Shown in pieces: positions 26,006 to 34,065 of a stretch of 64,000 bases of DNA. Position 1 is the stretch's first letter. Every line of letters starts with the position of its first letter. The notes under the pieces are model-generated. The model saw nothing but the letters and a program-made list of their open reading frames with translations, had not been told where the DNA came from and did not search any database. The DNA comes from Mucilaginibacter mali. Its GTDB lineage: Bacteria; Bacteroidota; Bacteroidia; Sphingobacteriales; Sphingobacteriaceae. Made by a program: the position numbers and the translations under genes. The stretch is from contig NZ_CP054139.1 in assembly GCF_013283875.1 (NCBI RefSeq), positions 5,270,001 to 5,334,000 of the forward strand, read 5' to 3'.

Positions 26006-28810
26006 ATGGATCGTCTAAATTATATCAATAGCGGCAACGCGGCCTATATCAACGAATTATACGGAGCATACCAACAAGACCCTGAATCGGTTGATTTTGG
26101 ATGGCAGAAATTTTTTGAAGGTTTTGAATTCGGCCAGAGCGCCGATGGCGCAGCAACAGGAGCAGCGGGTTCAACCCCCGAGCACGTGCTGAAGGAAATT
26201 AACGTACTGAACATGATAGATGGCTACCGTTCGCGCGGCCACCTGTTCACAAAAACCAACCCGGTGCGCGAGCGCCGGCAATACTTTCCCGGTAAGGAAC
26301 TGGAAACTTTCGGACTGAGCGATGCCGACCTGGATACCGTATTTAACGCGGGTGTAGAACTGGGCATGGGGCCAGCCAAACTGAGCGATATCCGCCAGAT
26401 GCTGGAAGATACCTATTGCCAAACCATTGGCGCCGAATATAAATACATGCGTAACCCCATCAAAGTTAAATGGTTTGAGGAGCGTATGGAGCCAAAGCGT
26501 AACACGCCAAACTTTACTGCCGATGAAAAAAAGCAGATGCTGAACAAGCTGAACCAGGCGGTTATCTTCGAAAGCTTTTTGGGTACCAAGTTCCTGGGTC
26601 AAAAACGTTTCTCGCTTGAAGGTGCCGAAGCGCTGATCCCGGCCCTTAACTCGGTTATCGTTAACGGTGCTGATCTGGGTATCGAAGAATTTACCATCGG
26701 TATGGCGCACCGCGGCCGTTTGAACGTGCTGGCCAATATCATGGAGAAATCGTACAAAGAGATCTTCGCGGAATTTCAGGGTAAGAACTACGACGAGGAT
26801 TCATCGCACGGCGGCGATGTGAAATATCACCTGGGCTACTCTACCGACGTAGCTACCCAGTCGGGCAAAAAAGTACACCTGAGCCTTTGCCCTAACCCAT
26901 CGCACCTGGAAACAGTTGACCCGGTGGTGGAAGGTTTGACCCGCTCGAAGATCGACTTTAAATACAACGGCGACTATAATAAAATAGCACCTATATTAAT
27001 ACATGGCGACGCTTCTGTTGCCGGCCAGGGCATTGTTTACGAGGTATTGCAAATGGAAAAGCTGGACGGCTACCGTACCGGCGGTACCATCCACCTGGTA
27101 ATTAATAACCAGATCGGTTTCACTACCAACTATAAAGATGCCCGTTCGAGCACTTATTGTACCGATGTGGCTAAAACCGTGCTGGCCCCTGTTTTCCACG
27201 TAAATGGCGACGATGTTGAGGCATTGGCCTACGTAATTAACCTGGCGATGGAATACCGCCAGACATTTAACGGCGATGTGTTTATCGATATCCTGTGCTA
27301 CCGCCGTTTCGGCCACAACGAATCGGACGAGCCTAAATTTACCCAGCCGGTATTATATAAGGCTATCGAGGCACACCCTAACCCGCTGGAAATTTACAAG
27401 CAAAAGCTGATAGGCGAGGCCGTACTGGATGATGCAGGCGCTAAAAAAGTAGAGACTGATTTCCGCGCGGTACTGCAAAAAGACCTTGACGAAAGTAAAT
27501 CAGAAGATCGTTTCCTGGAAAGCAAACCGATGTTCCTTGGCGCATGGCAGGGCCTGCACCTGGCTACCGATAAAGAAGTGGCCGCTACACAGGATACCGC
27601 TATTTCGGAAAAAGAACTGACCGAGATCGGTATGAAAATTACCGAATTGCCTAAGGATAAAGCTTTCTTTAAAAAGATAGAGAAACTGTTTGAAGACCGC
27701 CGCAAAATGGTGACCGATACGAAGATATTCGATTGGGCCATGGGCGAGCAAATGGCTTACGGTTCGTTATTAAAAGATGGCCACCCGGTACGTTTAAGCG
27801 GCGAGGACGTTAAGCGAGGTACTTTCTCGCACCGTCACGCTGTACTTACACTGGTTGATTCGGAAGATGAATACACCCCGCTGGATACTTTGGATACCGA
27901 AGCTAAGTTCAGCATCTACAATTCGTTACTGTCTGAATATGGCGTATTGGGTTTTGAATATGGGTACGCTTTAGCCAACCCCAATGCCTTAACTATTTGG
28001 GAAGCCCAGTTTGGCGATTTTCTGAACGGCGCGCAGATCATTGTCGATCAATATATCGCCAGTTCTGAAACTAAGTGGCAACGCGGTAACGGCCTGGTGC
28101 TGTTATTACCGCACGGCTTTGAAGGACAGGGGCCCGAGCACTCATCGGCACGTATAGAACGCTTTATGGAGCTTTGCGCCGATAACAATATCCAGGTAGC
28201 TAACGTTACCACCCCGGCCAACTTTTTCCATATGATGCGCCGCCAATTGAAGCGCGATTTCCGTAAACCACTGGTGGTATTCTCGCCAAAGAGTTTGCTG
28301 CGCCACCCGGCCTGCGTATCGCCAATGAAAGATTTCACCGAAGGCAAGTTCCAGGAACTGATAGACGATAACTACGTTGATGCTAAAAAGGTAAAACGCG
28401 TACTGTTTGTATCGGGCAAGCTTTATTACGAATTATTGGACAAGCAACAACTGGATAAGCGCAAGGATGTAGCCATTGTTCGTGTAGAGCAACTATATCC
28501 TACACCTGTTGTACAGATGCAAAAGATCAAGGCCAAATACAGCAACGCTACCGAGTTTTTCTGGGTACAGGAAGAGCCGGAGAACATGGGCGCATGGCCA
28601 TACATGCTGCGTAAATTCCGCAATAACGATCTGCAACTGGATGTGATATCACGTAAGGAAAGCGCCAGCACAGCTACCGGGTACGCTAAGCAGCATACAT
28701 CGCAGCAACTGTATATTATCAGCAAAGCGTTTGACGCGCCTGTTGGTAAAACCACTAAAGAGAAAGTAAACGCTACCACGGCTAAAATGGCCCACGTAGC
28801 TGCCGACTAA
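26006..28810 (+). CDS. sucA: 2-oxoglutarate dehydrogenase E1 component
   Basis: This thiamine-diphosphate enzyme decarboxylates 2-oxoglutarate in the TCA cycle and passes the succinyl group to the lipoyl E2. It has 934 residues, the usual length. Visible motifs: the N-terminal E2-binding helix (YINELYGAYQQDPESVDFGW), the catalytic IGMAHRGRLNVL, the thiamine-binding GDASVAGQG...NNQIGFTT, and the C-terminal FLWVQEEPENMGAW-like segment. The E2 gene follows 84 bp downstream. Confidence 0.97.
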   Translation: MDRLNYINSGNAAYINELYGAYQQDPESVDFGWQKFFEGFEFGQSADGAATGAAGSTPEHVLKEINVLNMIDGYRSRGHLFTKTNPVRERRQYFPGKELETFGLSDADLDTVFNAGVELGMGPAKLSDIRQMLEDTYCQTIGAEYKYMRNPIKVKWFEERMEPKRNTPNFTADEKKQMLNKLNQAVIFESFLGTKFLGQKRFSLEGAEALIPALNSVIVNGADLGIEEFTIGMAHRGRLNVLANIMEKSYKEIFAEFQGKNYDEDSSHGGDVKYHLGYSTDVATQSGKKVHLSLCPNPSHLETVDPVVEGLTRSKIDFKYNGDYNKIAPILIHGDASVAGQGIVYEVLQMEKLDGYRTGGTIHLVINNQIGFTTNYKDARSSTYCTDVAKTVLAPVFHVNGDDVEALAYVINLAMEYRQTFNGDVFIDILCYRRFGHNESDEPKFTQPVLYKAIEAHPNPLEIYKQKLIGEAVLDDAGAKKVETDFRAVLQKDLDESKSEDRFLESKPMFLGAWQGLHLATDKEVAATQDTAISEKELTEIGMKITELPKDKAFFKKIEKLFEDRRKMVTDTKIFDWAMGEQMAYGSLLKDGHPVRLSGEDVKRGTFSHRHAVLTLVDSEDEYTPLDTLDTEAKFSIYNSLLSEYGVLGFEYGYALANPNALTIWEAQFGDFLNGAQIIVDQYIASSETKWQRGNGLVLLLPHGFEGQGPEHSSARIERFMELCADNNIQVANVTTPANFFHMMRRQLKRDFRKPLVVFSPKSLLRHPACVSPMKDFTEGKFQELIDDNYVDAKKVKRVLFVSGKLYYELLDKQQLDKRKDVAIVRVEQLYPTPVVQMQKIKAKYSNATEFFWVQEEPENMGAWPYMLRKFRNNDLQLDVISRKESASTATGYAKQHTSQQLYIISKAFDAPVGKTTKEKVNATTAKMAHVAAD

Positions 28811-28818
28811 ATAATTTG

Positions 28819-28875
28819 TGAATAGTGAGTGGTTGACTAAGTTGAATACGTTGACTGCTCACTACTCACCACTTA
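28819..28875. repeat. Imperfect hairpin between sucA and sucB
   Basis: TAGTGAGTGGTTGAC and the reverse complement of GTTGACTGCTCACTA face each other in the 84-bp spacer. Such GTGAGTAGT repeats may tune the relative expression of the two subunits by processing or partial termination; this role is inferred. Confidence 0.5.
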
Positions 28876-28894
28876 ACTTATCAACCCAAAAAAT

Positions 28895-30502
28895 ATGAGT
28901 TTAGAGATCAAAGTTCCTGCGGTAGGCGAATCTATTACCGAAGTAACACTTTCAAGCTGGAAGAAAAAGACCGGCGATGTGGTGGCGATGGACGAGGTGA
29001 TAGCCGAGCTGGAATCAGACAAAGCTACTTTTGAATTAACCGCCGAAAAGGCCGGTACGTTAACCACCCTGGTAGCCGAAGGCGACACGATAGCCATTGG
29101 TACCCCGGTAGCTAAGATAGACGAAGGCGCTGCGACAACAGTGGCAGCAGAAAGTAGCAGTAGCACTCCTGCCACCGCCCCTGTGATGACCAATAGCGCT
29201 CCAGCACCAATTGCCGCTGCCCCTACCGCTGCAACTGCTACTACCATTGAAGTTAAAGTGCCAGCCGTTGGCGAATCGATAACGGAAGTTACCCTGTCGC
29301 GCTGGATCAAAAAGGACGGCGACCAGGTAGCGATGGACGAAGCCATTGCCGAATTAGAGTCGGACAAGGCTACTTTTGAATTGACCGCCGAACAAGCCGG
29401 TACCCTGAAAACCATTGCCAAAGAAGGTGATACCTTAGCTATTGGCGCTGTAGTTTGCAGCATTACCGGTGGGACTGCAGTAGCAGTAAATAACGGCAAT
29501 AGCACTCCTGCTGCCACAAGTGCAGCTGCCACTGCAACTACAAATACTGCCACTCAAACAGCTACTACATCTTATGCATCGGGTACACCATCGCCTGCTG
29601 CCGGTAAAATATTGGCCGAAAAAGGCGTTGACCCCGCTACTGTAACAGGTACAGGTGTTGGCGGCCGAATCACCAAAGCCGACGCGATCACTGCCGATAA
29701 AGTGAACGAGAACCCGCAAACCGCGCCTTCTCCGTCGCCAACCAAGATCCCGGTTCCGCCTGCTACACCAGCTGTTACCGCTCCTGCATCAAAACCTGAT
29801 GCCCGTGGCGAGAAACGCGAAAAAATGTCGAACCTGCGTAAAACCGTAGCCCGCCGTTTGGTAGCCGTTAAAAATGAGACCGCCATGCTGACCACCTTTA
29901 ACGAGGTAGATATGCAGCCAATTATGGAACTGCGCGGTAAATACAAAGATAAATTTAAAGAGAAACACGGTGTTGGCTTAGGCTTTATGTCGTTCTTCAC
30001 CAAGGCCGTTACCGAGGCTTTGAAGGAATGGCCAGCTGTTGGCGCGCGCATAGAGAACGAAGAGATCGTATACAGCAACTTTGCCGATATCTCTATCGCT
30101 GTATCGGCTCCTAAAGGCCTGGTGGTTCCGGTTATCCGCAATGCCGATAGCATGAGCCTGGCCGAGATTGAGAAAGCCATTGTTGTTTTGGCCGGCAAAG
30201 CCCGCGAGAACAAACTGACCCTTGAAGAAATGACCGGCGGTACGTTCACCATCACCAATGGTGGTGTGTTCGGTTCGATGATGTCGACACCAATCATTAA
30301 CTCGCCGCAATCGGCCATTTTAGGCATGCACAACATTGTTGAGCGCCCTATAGCCGTAAACGGACAAGTGGTTATCCGCCCGATGATGTACCTGGCCCTG
30401 TCGTACGATCACCGCATCATCGACGGCCGCGAATCGGTAAGCTTCCTGGTACGTGTTAAACAATTGCTGGAAGACCCTGCAAGGTTGTTGTTGGGGGTGT
30501 AA
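28895..30502 (+). CDS. sucB: Dihydrolipoyl succinyltransferase E2 with two lipoyl domains
   Basis: The 535-residue E2 carries two lipoyl domains (residues about 2-75 and 118-190; lipoylated lysines K43 and K158 in ELESDKATFEL), Ala/Thr/Pro-rich linkers, a peripheral-subunit-binding domain (SPAAGKILAEKGVDPATVTG) and a C-terminal catalytic domain with YDHRIIDGRE. Most E2 proteins of this complex have one lipoyl domain, and the two here are very similar, indicating domain duplication. It follows sucA in an operon; E3 is not in the window. Confidence 0.96.
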   Translation: MSLEIKVPAVGESITEVTLSSWKKKTGDVVAMDEVIAELESDKATFELTAEKAGTLTTLVAEGDTIAIGTPVAKIDEGAATTVAAESSSSTPATAPVMTNSAPAPIAAAPTAATATTIEVKVPAVGESITEVTLSRWIKKDGDQVAMDEAIAELESDKATFELTAEQAGTLKTIAKEGDTLAIGAVVCSITGGTAVAVNNGNSTPAATSAAATATTNTATQTATTSYASGTPSPAAGKILAEKGVDPATVTGTGVGGRITKADAITADKVNENPQTAPSPSPTKIPVPPATPAVTAPASKPDARGEKREKMSNLRKTVARRLVAVKNETAMLTTFNEVDMQPIMELRGKYKDKFKEKHGVGLGFMSFFTKAVTEALKEWPAVGARIENEEIVYSNFADISIAVSAPKGLVVPVIRNADSMSLAEIEKAIVVLAGKARENKLTLEEMTGGTFTITNGGVFGSMMSTPIINSPQSAILGMHNIVERPIAVNGQVVIRPMMYLALSYDHRIIDGRESVSFLVRVKQLLEDPARLLLGV

Positions 30503-30504
30503 TT

Positions 30505-30543
30505 TAATGTGCAGATGTGCGCATATGCAGATGTGCAAATGAT
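30505..30543. repeat. ATGTGCAGATG-type repeat, single arm
   Basis: AATGTGCAGATGTGCGCATA and the following TGCAGATGTGCAAATG repeat starts two bases after the sucB stop codon. The same unit makes up the CMD-VOC spacer at 62090-62189 and a part of the region near 55325. Confidence 0.6.
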
Positions 30544-30547
30544 ATAA

Positions 30548-30580
30548 ACAAAAGCCGCTTAACGCGGCTTTTGTTGTTTT
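30548..30580 (+). terminator. Rho-independent terminator after sucB
   Basis: ACAAAAGCCGC pairs with GCGGCTTTTGT around TTAAC, followed by TGTTTT. Confidence 0.75.
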
Positions 30581-30593
30581 ATACCTTATTCGT

Positions 30594-30671
30594 CATCCTG
30601 AGCATAGCGAAGGATCCCCGATAAGCAGAGGCGCTCTGTATAGTTTGGGATCCTTCGCTATGCTCAGGATG
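30594..30671. repeat. Palindromic repeat CATCCTGAGCATAGCGAAGG, copy downstream of xth
   Basis: Perfect 24-base arms at 30594-30617 and 30648-30671 surround a 30-base loop holding CCCGATAAGCAGAG. It pairs in sequence with the copy at 31483-31568, so exonuclease III lies between two copies. Confidence 0.8.
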
Positions 30672-30695
30672 ATGATTTGTGAGGGAAGGGGGGGA

Positions 30696-31469
30696 CTACT
30701 CAGCCGGCCCCAACTCCAGCAATACCGGGCAATGGTCTGAATGTTTTGCCTCAGATAATATCGCTACCCGTTTAATGCGCGACTCCAGTGGCAAACTGGC
30801 CATGGTATAATCGATACGCCAGCCCAAATTCTTAGCGCGGGAATTGGCGCGGAAGCTCCACCAGGTATAGTTATGCGGTTCCTTATTCAGGTGGCGAAAG
30901 GTATCTATAAAGCCCGATTCTACAAATTGCTCCATCCATTCGCGTTCTTCGGGCAAAAAACCTGATGAGTTAGCGTTCGATTTTGGGTTATGGATATCAA
31001 TAGGGCGGTGGCAAATATTGTAATCGCCACAAACCACCAAATTGGGATGTTCCACTTTTAGTAGCGTAAGGTATTTACCAAATTCATCCAGGAAGCGGTA
31101 TTTAAACACCTGTCGCTCATCACCGCTTGATCCTGAAGGAAAATATACGCTCATGACAGATACATCATCAAAGTCTACCCGGATATTACGGCCTTCGCGG
31201 TCAAAATCGGCAATGCCGCAACCGTATTCCACATGTTTGGGTGTGCGTTTGGTAAGGATAGCCGTGCCGCTATAGCCTTTCTTTTCAGCCGGGAACCAAT
31301 AGTGCTGGTAGCCCAATTGCTCAACCAGGTGCAGGTCGGTCAGTACATCGGGTGTGGCCTTAATTTCCTGCAGGCAAACCACATCGGCATCGGTAGCCTG
31401 TAGCCAGGCCAGCCAGTTTTTATTCATGGCAGAACGTATGCCGTTAACGTTATAGGTAATTATTTTCAT
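30696..31469 (-). CDS. xth: Exodeoxyribonuclease III / AP endonuclease
   Basis: The 257-residue enzyme incises DNA at abasic sites and degrades 3' ends in base excision repair. Motifs: MKIITYNVNGIRSA (Asn7-type metal ligand), CLQEIKA (catalytic Glu), GDYNICH, the LGWRIDYTM segment and SDHCPV at the C-terminus. The gene is monocistronic and flanked by two palindromic repeats of one family. Confidence 0.96.
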   Translation of the reverse strand: MKIITYNVNGIRSAMNKNWLAWLQATDADVVCLQEIKATPDVLTDLHLVEQLGYQHYWFPAEKKGYSGTAILTKRTPKHVEYGCGIADFDREGRNIRVDFDDVSVMSVYFPSGSSGDERQVFKYRFLDEFGKYLTLLKVEHPNLVVCGDYNICHRPIDIHNPKSNANSSGFLPEEREWMEQFVESGFIDTFRHLNKEPHNYTWWSFRANSRAKNLGWRIDYTMASLPLESRIKRVAILSEAKHSDHCPVLLELGPAE

Positions 31470-31482
31470 ATTTAAATAGAAC

Positions 31483-31568
31483 CGTCATCCTGAGCGATAG
31501 TGAAGGATCCCCGACATGCAGAGCAGATCTGTATAGTTTGGGATCCTTCACTATCGCTCAGGATGACG
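31483..31568. repeat. Palindromic repeat CGTCATCCTGAGCGATAGTG, copy upstream of xth
   Basis: Perfect 28-base arms (31483-31510 and 31541-31568) surround a loop holding CCCGACATGCAGAG. It sits 13 bp before the xth start codon, between the divergent-free spacer of xth and the cyclophilin gene. Confidence 0.8.
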
Positions 31569-31586
31569 AATTGGTTGAATGCTTGT

Positions 31587-32288
31587 TTATTTCCTTAATC
31601 CTGTCAACTTATCCATGCGCCTGCACTCACGTCTTTTCAGCACTTCCACCGTCATAGGCACATCTGCCAGCGGGCGGTCTTTGGCGTCTTTTTTAACAGC
31701 CGCAATACGGTCAACCATATCAAGGCCAAAAACTACTTCACCATAAACGGTATAGCCATGGTCTAGCTGGGCTGTGCCGCCAACGCTGCGGTACCATTCG
31801 CGCTGCCATTCGGGTACTTTAAAGCCTTTCAGGCGGCCTTGCTCCAGTTTGTCCAGGTCTTCATCGGTATAGCGCTTACCTTCCACAATGTAAAACTGCG
31901 ATGCGCTTGATGCTTTTTCGGGGTTATTATCCCTCGCAGCAGCCAGCACGCCTTTTTTATGGAATAAGGTATCGTTAAACTCGGCAGGGACACGGTATTT
32001 CAAATCGCCCTCGCCCAAAGCCTGGCCGGGTTTAGCGTTTTTTGAATCCGGGTCGCCACCCTGGATCATAAAATTTTGAATGATGCGGTGGAATAGTGTA
32101 CCGTTATAAAAGCCCTCTTTGGCCAGCTTAATAAAATTATCGCGGTGCTTTGGCGTTTCGTTATACAGGCGGATGATGCACTGCCCATAACTGGTTTTAA
32201 TGCGCACATATTGATTTTTCGGCGGTTTGGCAAATGCCGTAGCTACGCCTAAAAACAGGACTAAGCAAAGGGTAATTACTTTTTTCAT
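31587..32288 (-). CDS. Secreted cyclophilin-type peptidylprolyl isomerase
   Basis: The 233-residue product has a signal peptide (MKKVITLCLVLFLGVATAFA) and a cyclophilin domain: FHRIIQNFMIQGGDP (catalytic Arg in F-H-R), then ASSASQFYIV and VYGEVVFGLDMVDRI. About 35 residues (DLDKLEQGRLKGFKVPEWQR region) are inserted before the last third. It catalyses proline isomerisation during periplasmic protein folding. The inner Met is chosen as start because the signal peptide begins there. Confidence 0.93.
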   Translation of the reverse strand: MKKVITLCLVLFLGVATAFAKPPKNQYVRIKTSYGQCIIRLYNETPKHRDNFIKLAKEGFYNGTLFHRIIQNFMIQGGDPDSKNAKPGQALGEGDLKYRVPAEFNDTLFHKKGVLAAARDNNPEKASSASQFYIVEGKRYTDEDLDKLEQGRLKGFKVPEWQREWYRSVGGTAQLDHGYTVYGEVVFGLDMVDRIAAVKKDAKDRPLADVPMTVEVLKRRECRRMDKLTGLRK

Positions 32289-32389
32289 CAACGATCTTTT
32301 GGCTGGCTTAAATATGGCATGAATATACAAATGCGATACCCAAATTACAATTATTTGACCATGGGGAATTATTTAAAGCATGCTGTTTG

Positions 32390-32515
32390 GGGCTAAAGCC
32401 CATTAGCATTTTACACTATCCGTCCCATAAATGGTACGGCAATGAAATATAACAATTCATTGCCGTTGGCTTTAGCCAACAGATAAATAAGGAAAGGAGA
32501 TGGCTTTAGCCTAAA
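32390..32515. repeat. GGCTAAAGCC / CGGCAATGAA repeat, diverged single copy
   Basis: The stretch contains GGCTAAAGCC, ACGGCAATGAA, TTCATTGCCGT and TGGCTTTAGCC, the same blocks as the tandem 188-bp repeats at 40681-41056. Nested complementary blocks allow a hairpin. It lies upstream of the cyclophilin gene. Confidence 0.6.
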
Positions 32516-32561
32516 GATATGCAGTTAAATTATAAAAATGGTACCACCTTAAGTTTGGATG

Positions 32562-32906
32562 CTACTGATCCATCTCCTCAAAATAATTGATGATGAGTGA
32601 TTTCATATTCATCTCCTGCTCCAGCAAGGTATAGTTAGGGATGGGTTTCACCAGTTTCCAGTGCGGCCAGCCATCCTGGTCAAGGCCCTCCAGTTCGTAA
32701 AAGCCCATCAGGCTGAACAGTTTGCAGGTGGCAATATGCATCAGCTCTTCTTTTTGGCGCTTGCTGAATTTACGCGGCCCCTGGCCCAGTTCCTGTACGC
32801 CAATCAGGAACAGCATCACTTTTATATCGGGTATATCGGTGTCAAAATCGGCCGCAATGCGTTCCTGCAAGGCTTTCCATTTGGTATTGATCTCGGCTGG
32901 TTTCAT
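32562..32906 (-). CDS. Conserved hypothetical protein
   Basis: The 114-residue protein is soluble and acidic at its C-terminus, with no signal peptide. Segments such as DIKVMLFLIGVQELGQG, FSKRQKEELMHIATCKLF and LDQDGWPHWKL look like a well-kept family in Bacteroidota, but I know no function. It lies downstream of lspA on the same strand, behind a long inverted repeat whose left arm ends 18 bases before its start codon. Confidence 0.8.
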   Translation of the reverse strand: MKPAEINTKWKALQERIAADFDTDIPDIKVMLFLIGVQELGQGPRKFSKRQKEELMHIATCKLFSLMGFYELEGLDQDGWPHWKLVKPIPNYTLLEQEMNMKSLIINYFEEMDQ

Positions 32907-32923
32907 GGGGGGTAAAGATAGAA

Positions 32924-33078
32924 GAATAGTCGGAAAGACCGGAAGTCGGAAAAGTCCGAAAGAATAAGTTTATTGACCCGTTTGCCCCTTGCGATTAAAA
33001 TAAGAAAGCCGCTTAACGCGGCTTTCTTGCTTTATATGTCTTTCGGACTTTTCCGACTTCCGGTCTTTCCGACTATTC
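32924..33078. repeat. Perfect 40-bp inverted repeat around a terminator hairpin
   Basis: Arms 32924-32963 and 33039-33078 are exact reverse complements (built from GAATAGTCGGAAAGACCGG and GTCGGAAAAGTCCGAAAG blocks). Between them, GAAAGCCGC and GCGGCTTTC (33004-33026) form a terminator-like stem. The right arm contains the last sense codon and the TAG stop of lspA. Confidence 0.85.
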
Positions 33079-33678
33079 CTCCACCACCTCACTATTCAAA
33101 CTCAGTTCTTCCACCTTCTCGTGTTTGAAGTAACGTTTTTGCCAGATCAGGATGGCGATAACGCCTACCGAGATCGAGGCATCGGCAAAGTTGAATACCG
33201 GCTGGAAAAACTCGAAATACTGCCCATGCCAGAACGGAAACCATGATGGATAGGTGCCCCTGATCAACGGGAAGTAAAACATATCAACCACGCGGCCCTG
33301 GAAAATGGGGGCATATTTGTATATCACGCCGTAAAATGTCGAATCGATAATGTTACCTACTGCGCCGGCAAATATCAGCGCCACGTTCATAATTAAACCG
33401 CGGTGATATTTGTGTTGCACCAGGTAATACACACCGTAACCGATAGCGGCCACAGCGGCTATACGGAAGATGGTGAGCGCAAGTTTACCGGCTATGCCGC
33501 CAATTTCCCAGCCAAAGGCCATGCCGTTATTTTCGGTATAGTGCAGCATACCGCGGCTACCCATAAACCGAATTTCTTCGCCAATGTACATATGTTGCCT
33601 CACCCAGATCTTGATAACCTGGTCGATAATAATAATGATCAGCGCAACTAAGAAAGGCTTTACGTAAGCTATCTTCAT
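33073..33678 (-). CDS. lspA: Lipoprotein signal peptidase (signal peptidase II)
   Basis: LspA cleaves the signal peptide from prolipoproteins in the inner membrane. The 201-residue protein has four transmembrane helices and the conserved motifs ENNGMAFG, AGAVGNIIDS, GRVVDMF and FNFADASI, which include the two catalytic aspartates. Its ATG abuts the stop codon of the dksA-like gene (TAAATG). The last Glu codon and the stop lie within a long inverted repeat. Confidence 0.96.
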   Translation of the reverse strand: MKIAYVKPFLVALIIIIIDQVIKIWVRQHMYIGEEIRFMGSRGMLHYTENNGMAFGWEIGGIAGKLALTIFRIAAVAAIGYGVYYLVQHKYHRGLIMNVALIFAGAVGNIIDSTFYGVIYKYAPIFQGRVVDMFYFPLIRGTYPSWFPFWHGQYFEFFQPVFNFADASISVGVIAILIWQKRYFKHEKVEELSLNSEVVEE

Positions 33679-34065
33679 TTAGTACTGTTTCATTTTAGCT
33701 TCCATGCTCAGCGTAGTATGCGGCACGGCGCGCAGGCGTTCTTTCTGTATCAGCTTACCGGTTTCGCGGCAAATGCCGTAGGTTTTATTCTGGATACGAA
33801 CCAAAGCGGCCTCTAACTGCTCGATAAACTTTTTTTGACGGGCAGCCAGCTGGTTGATAGATTCCTTCTCTAAGGTAGCCGAACCGTCTTCCAAAGTTTT
33901 ATAAGTACCGGCAGTATCGTCGGTACCATTGGCGTTAGGATTGCTTAATGATGAAGCCAGGCTGTTCAGCTCCTCTTTGGCAATACGTAATTTCTCAAGG
34001 ATGATATCTTTAAATTCCTGCAGTTCTGTGTCAGAATACCTGGTTTTTGCGGTTTCTTCTTTCAT
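33679..34065 (-). CDS. DksA/TraR-family protein with degenerate zinc finger
   Basis: The 128-residue protein has a coiled-coil N-terminal part and the DksA-like C-terminal segment YGICRETGKLIQKERLRAVP. Only the first of four zinc cysteines remains (C99); the others are T102, S122 and A125. DksA proteins bind the RNA polymerase secondary channel and modulate transcription with ppGpp. Its start overlaps the ileS stop by one base (TAATG), and lspA follows directly, so the three genes form one operon. Confidence 0.9.
   Translation of the reverse strand: MKEETAKTRYSDTELQEFKDIILEKLRIAKEELNSLASSLSNPNANGTDDTAGTYKTLEDGSATLEKESINQLAARQKKFIEQLEAALVRIQNKTYGICRETGKLIQKERLRAVPHTTLSMEAKMKQY

Noticed and set aside
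28873..30336. Minus-strand frames of 226 and 254 codons opposite sucB
   Set aside because: They shadow the well-supported sucB gene and lack any recognisable domain or start context.
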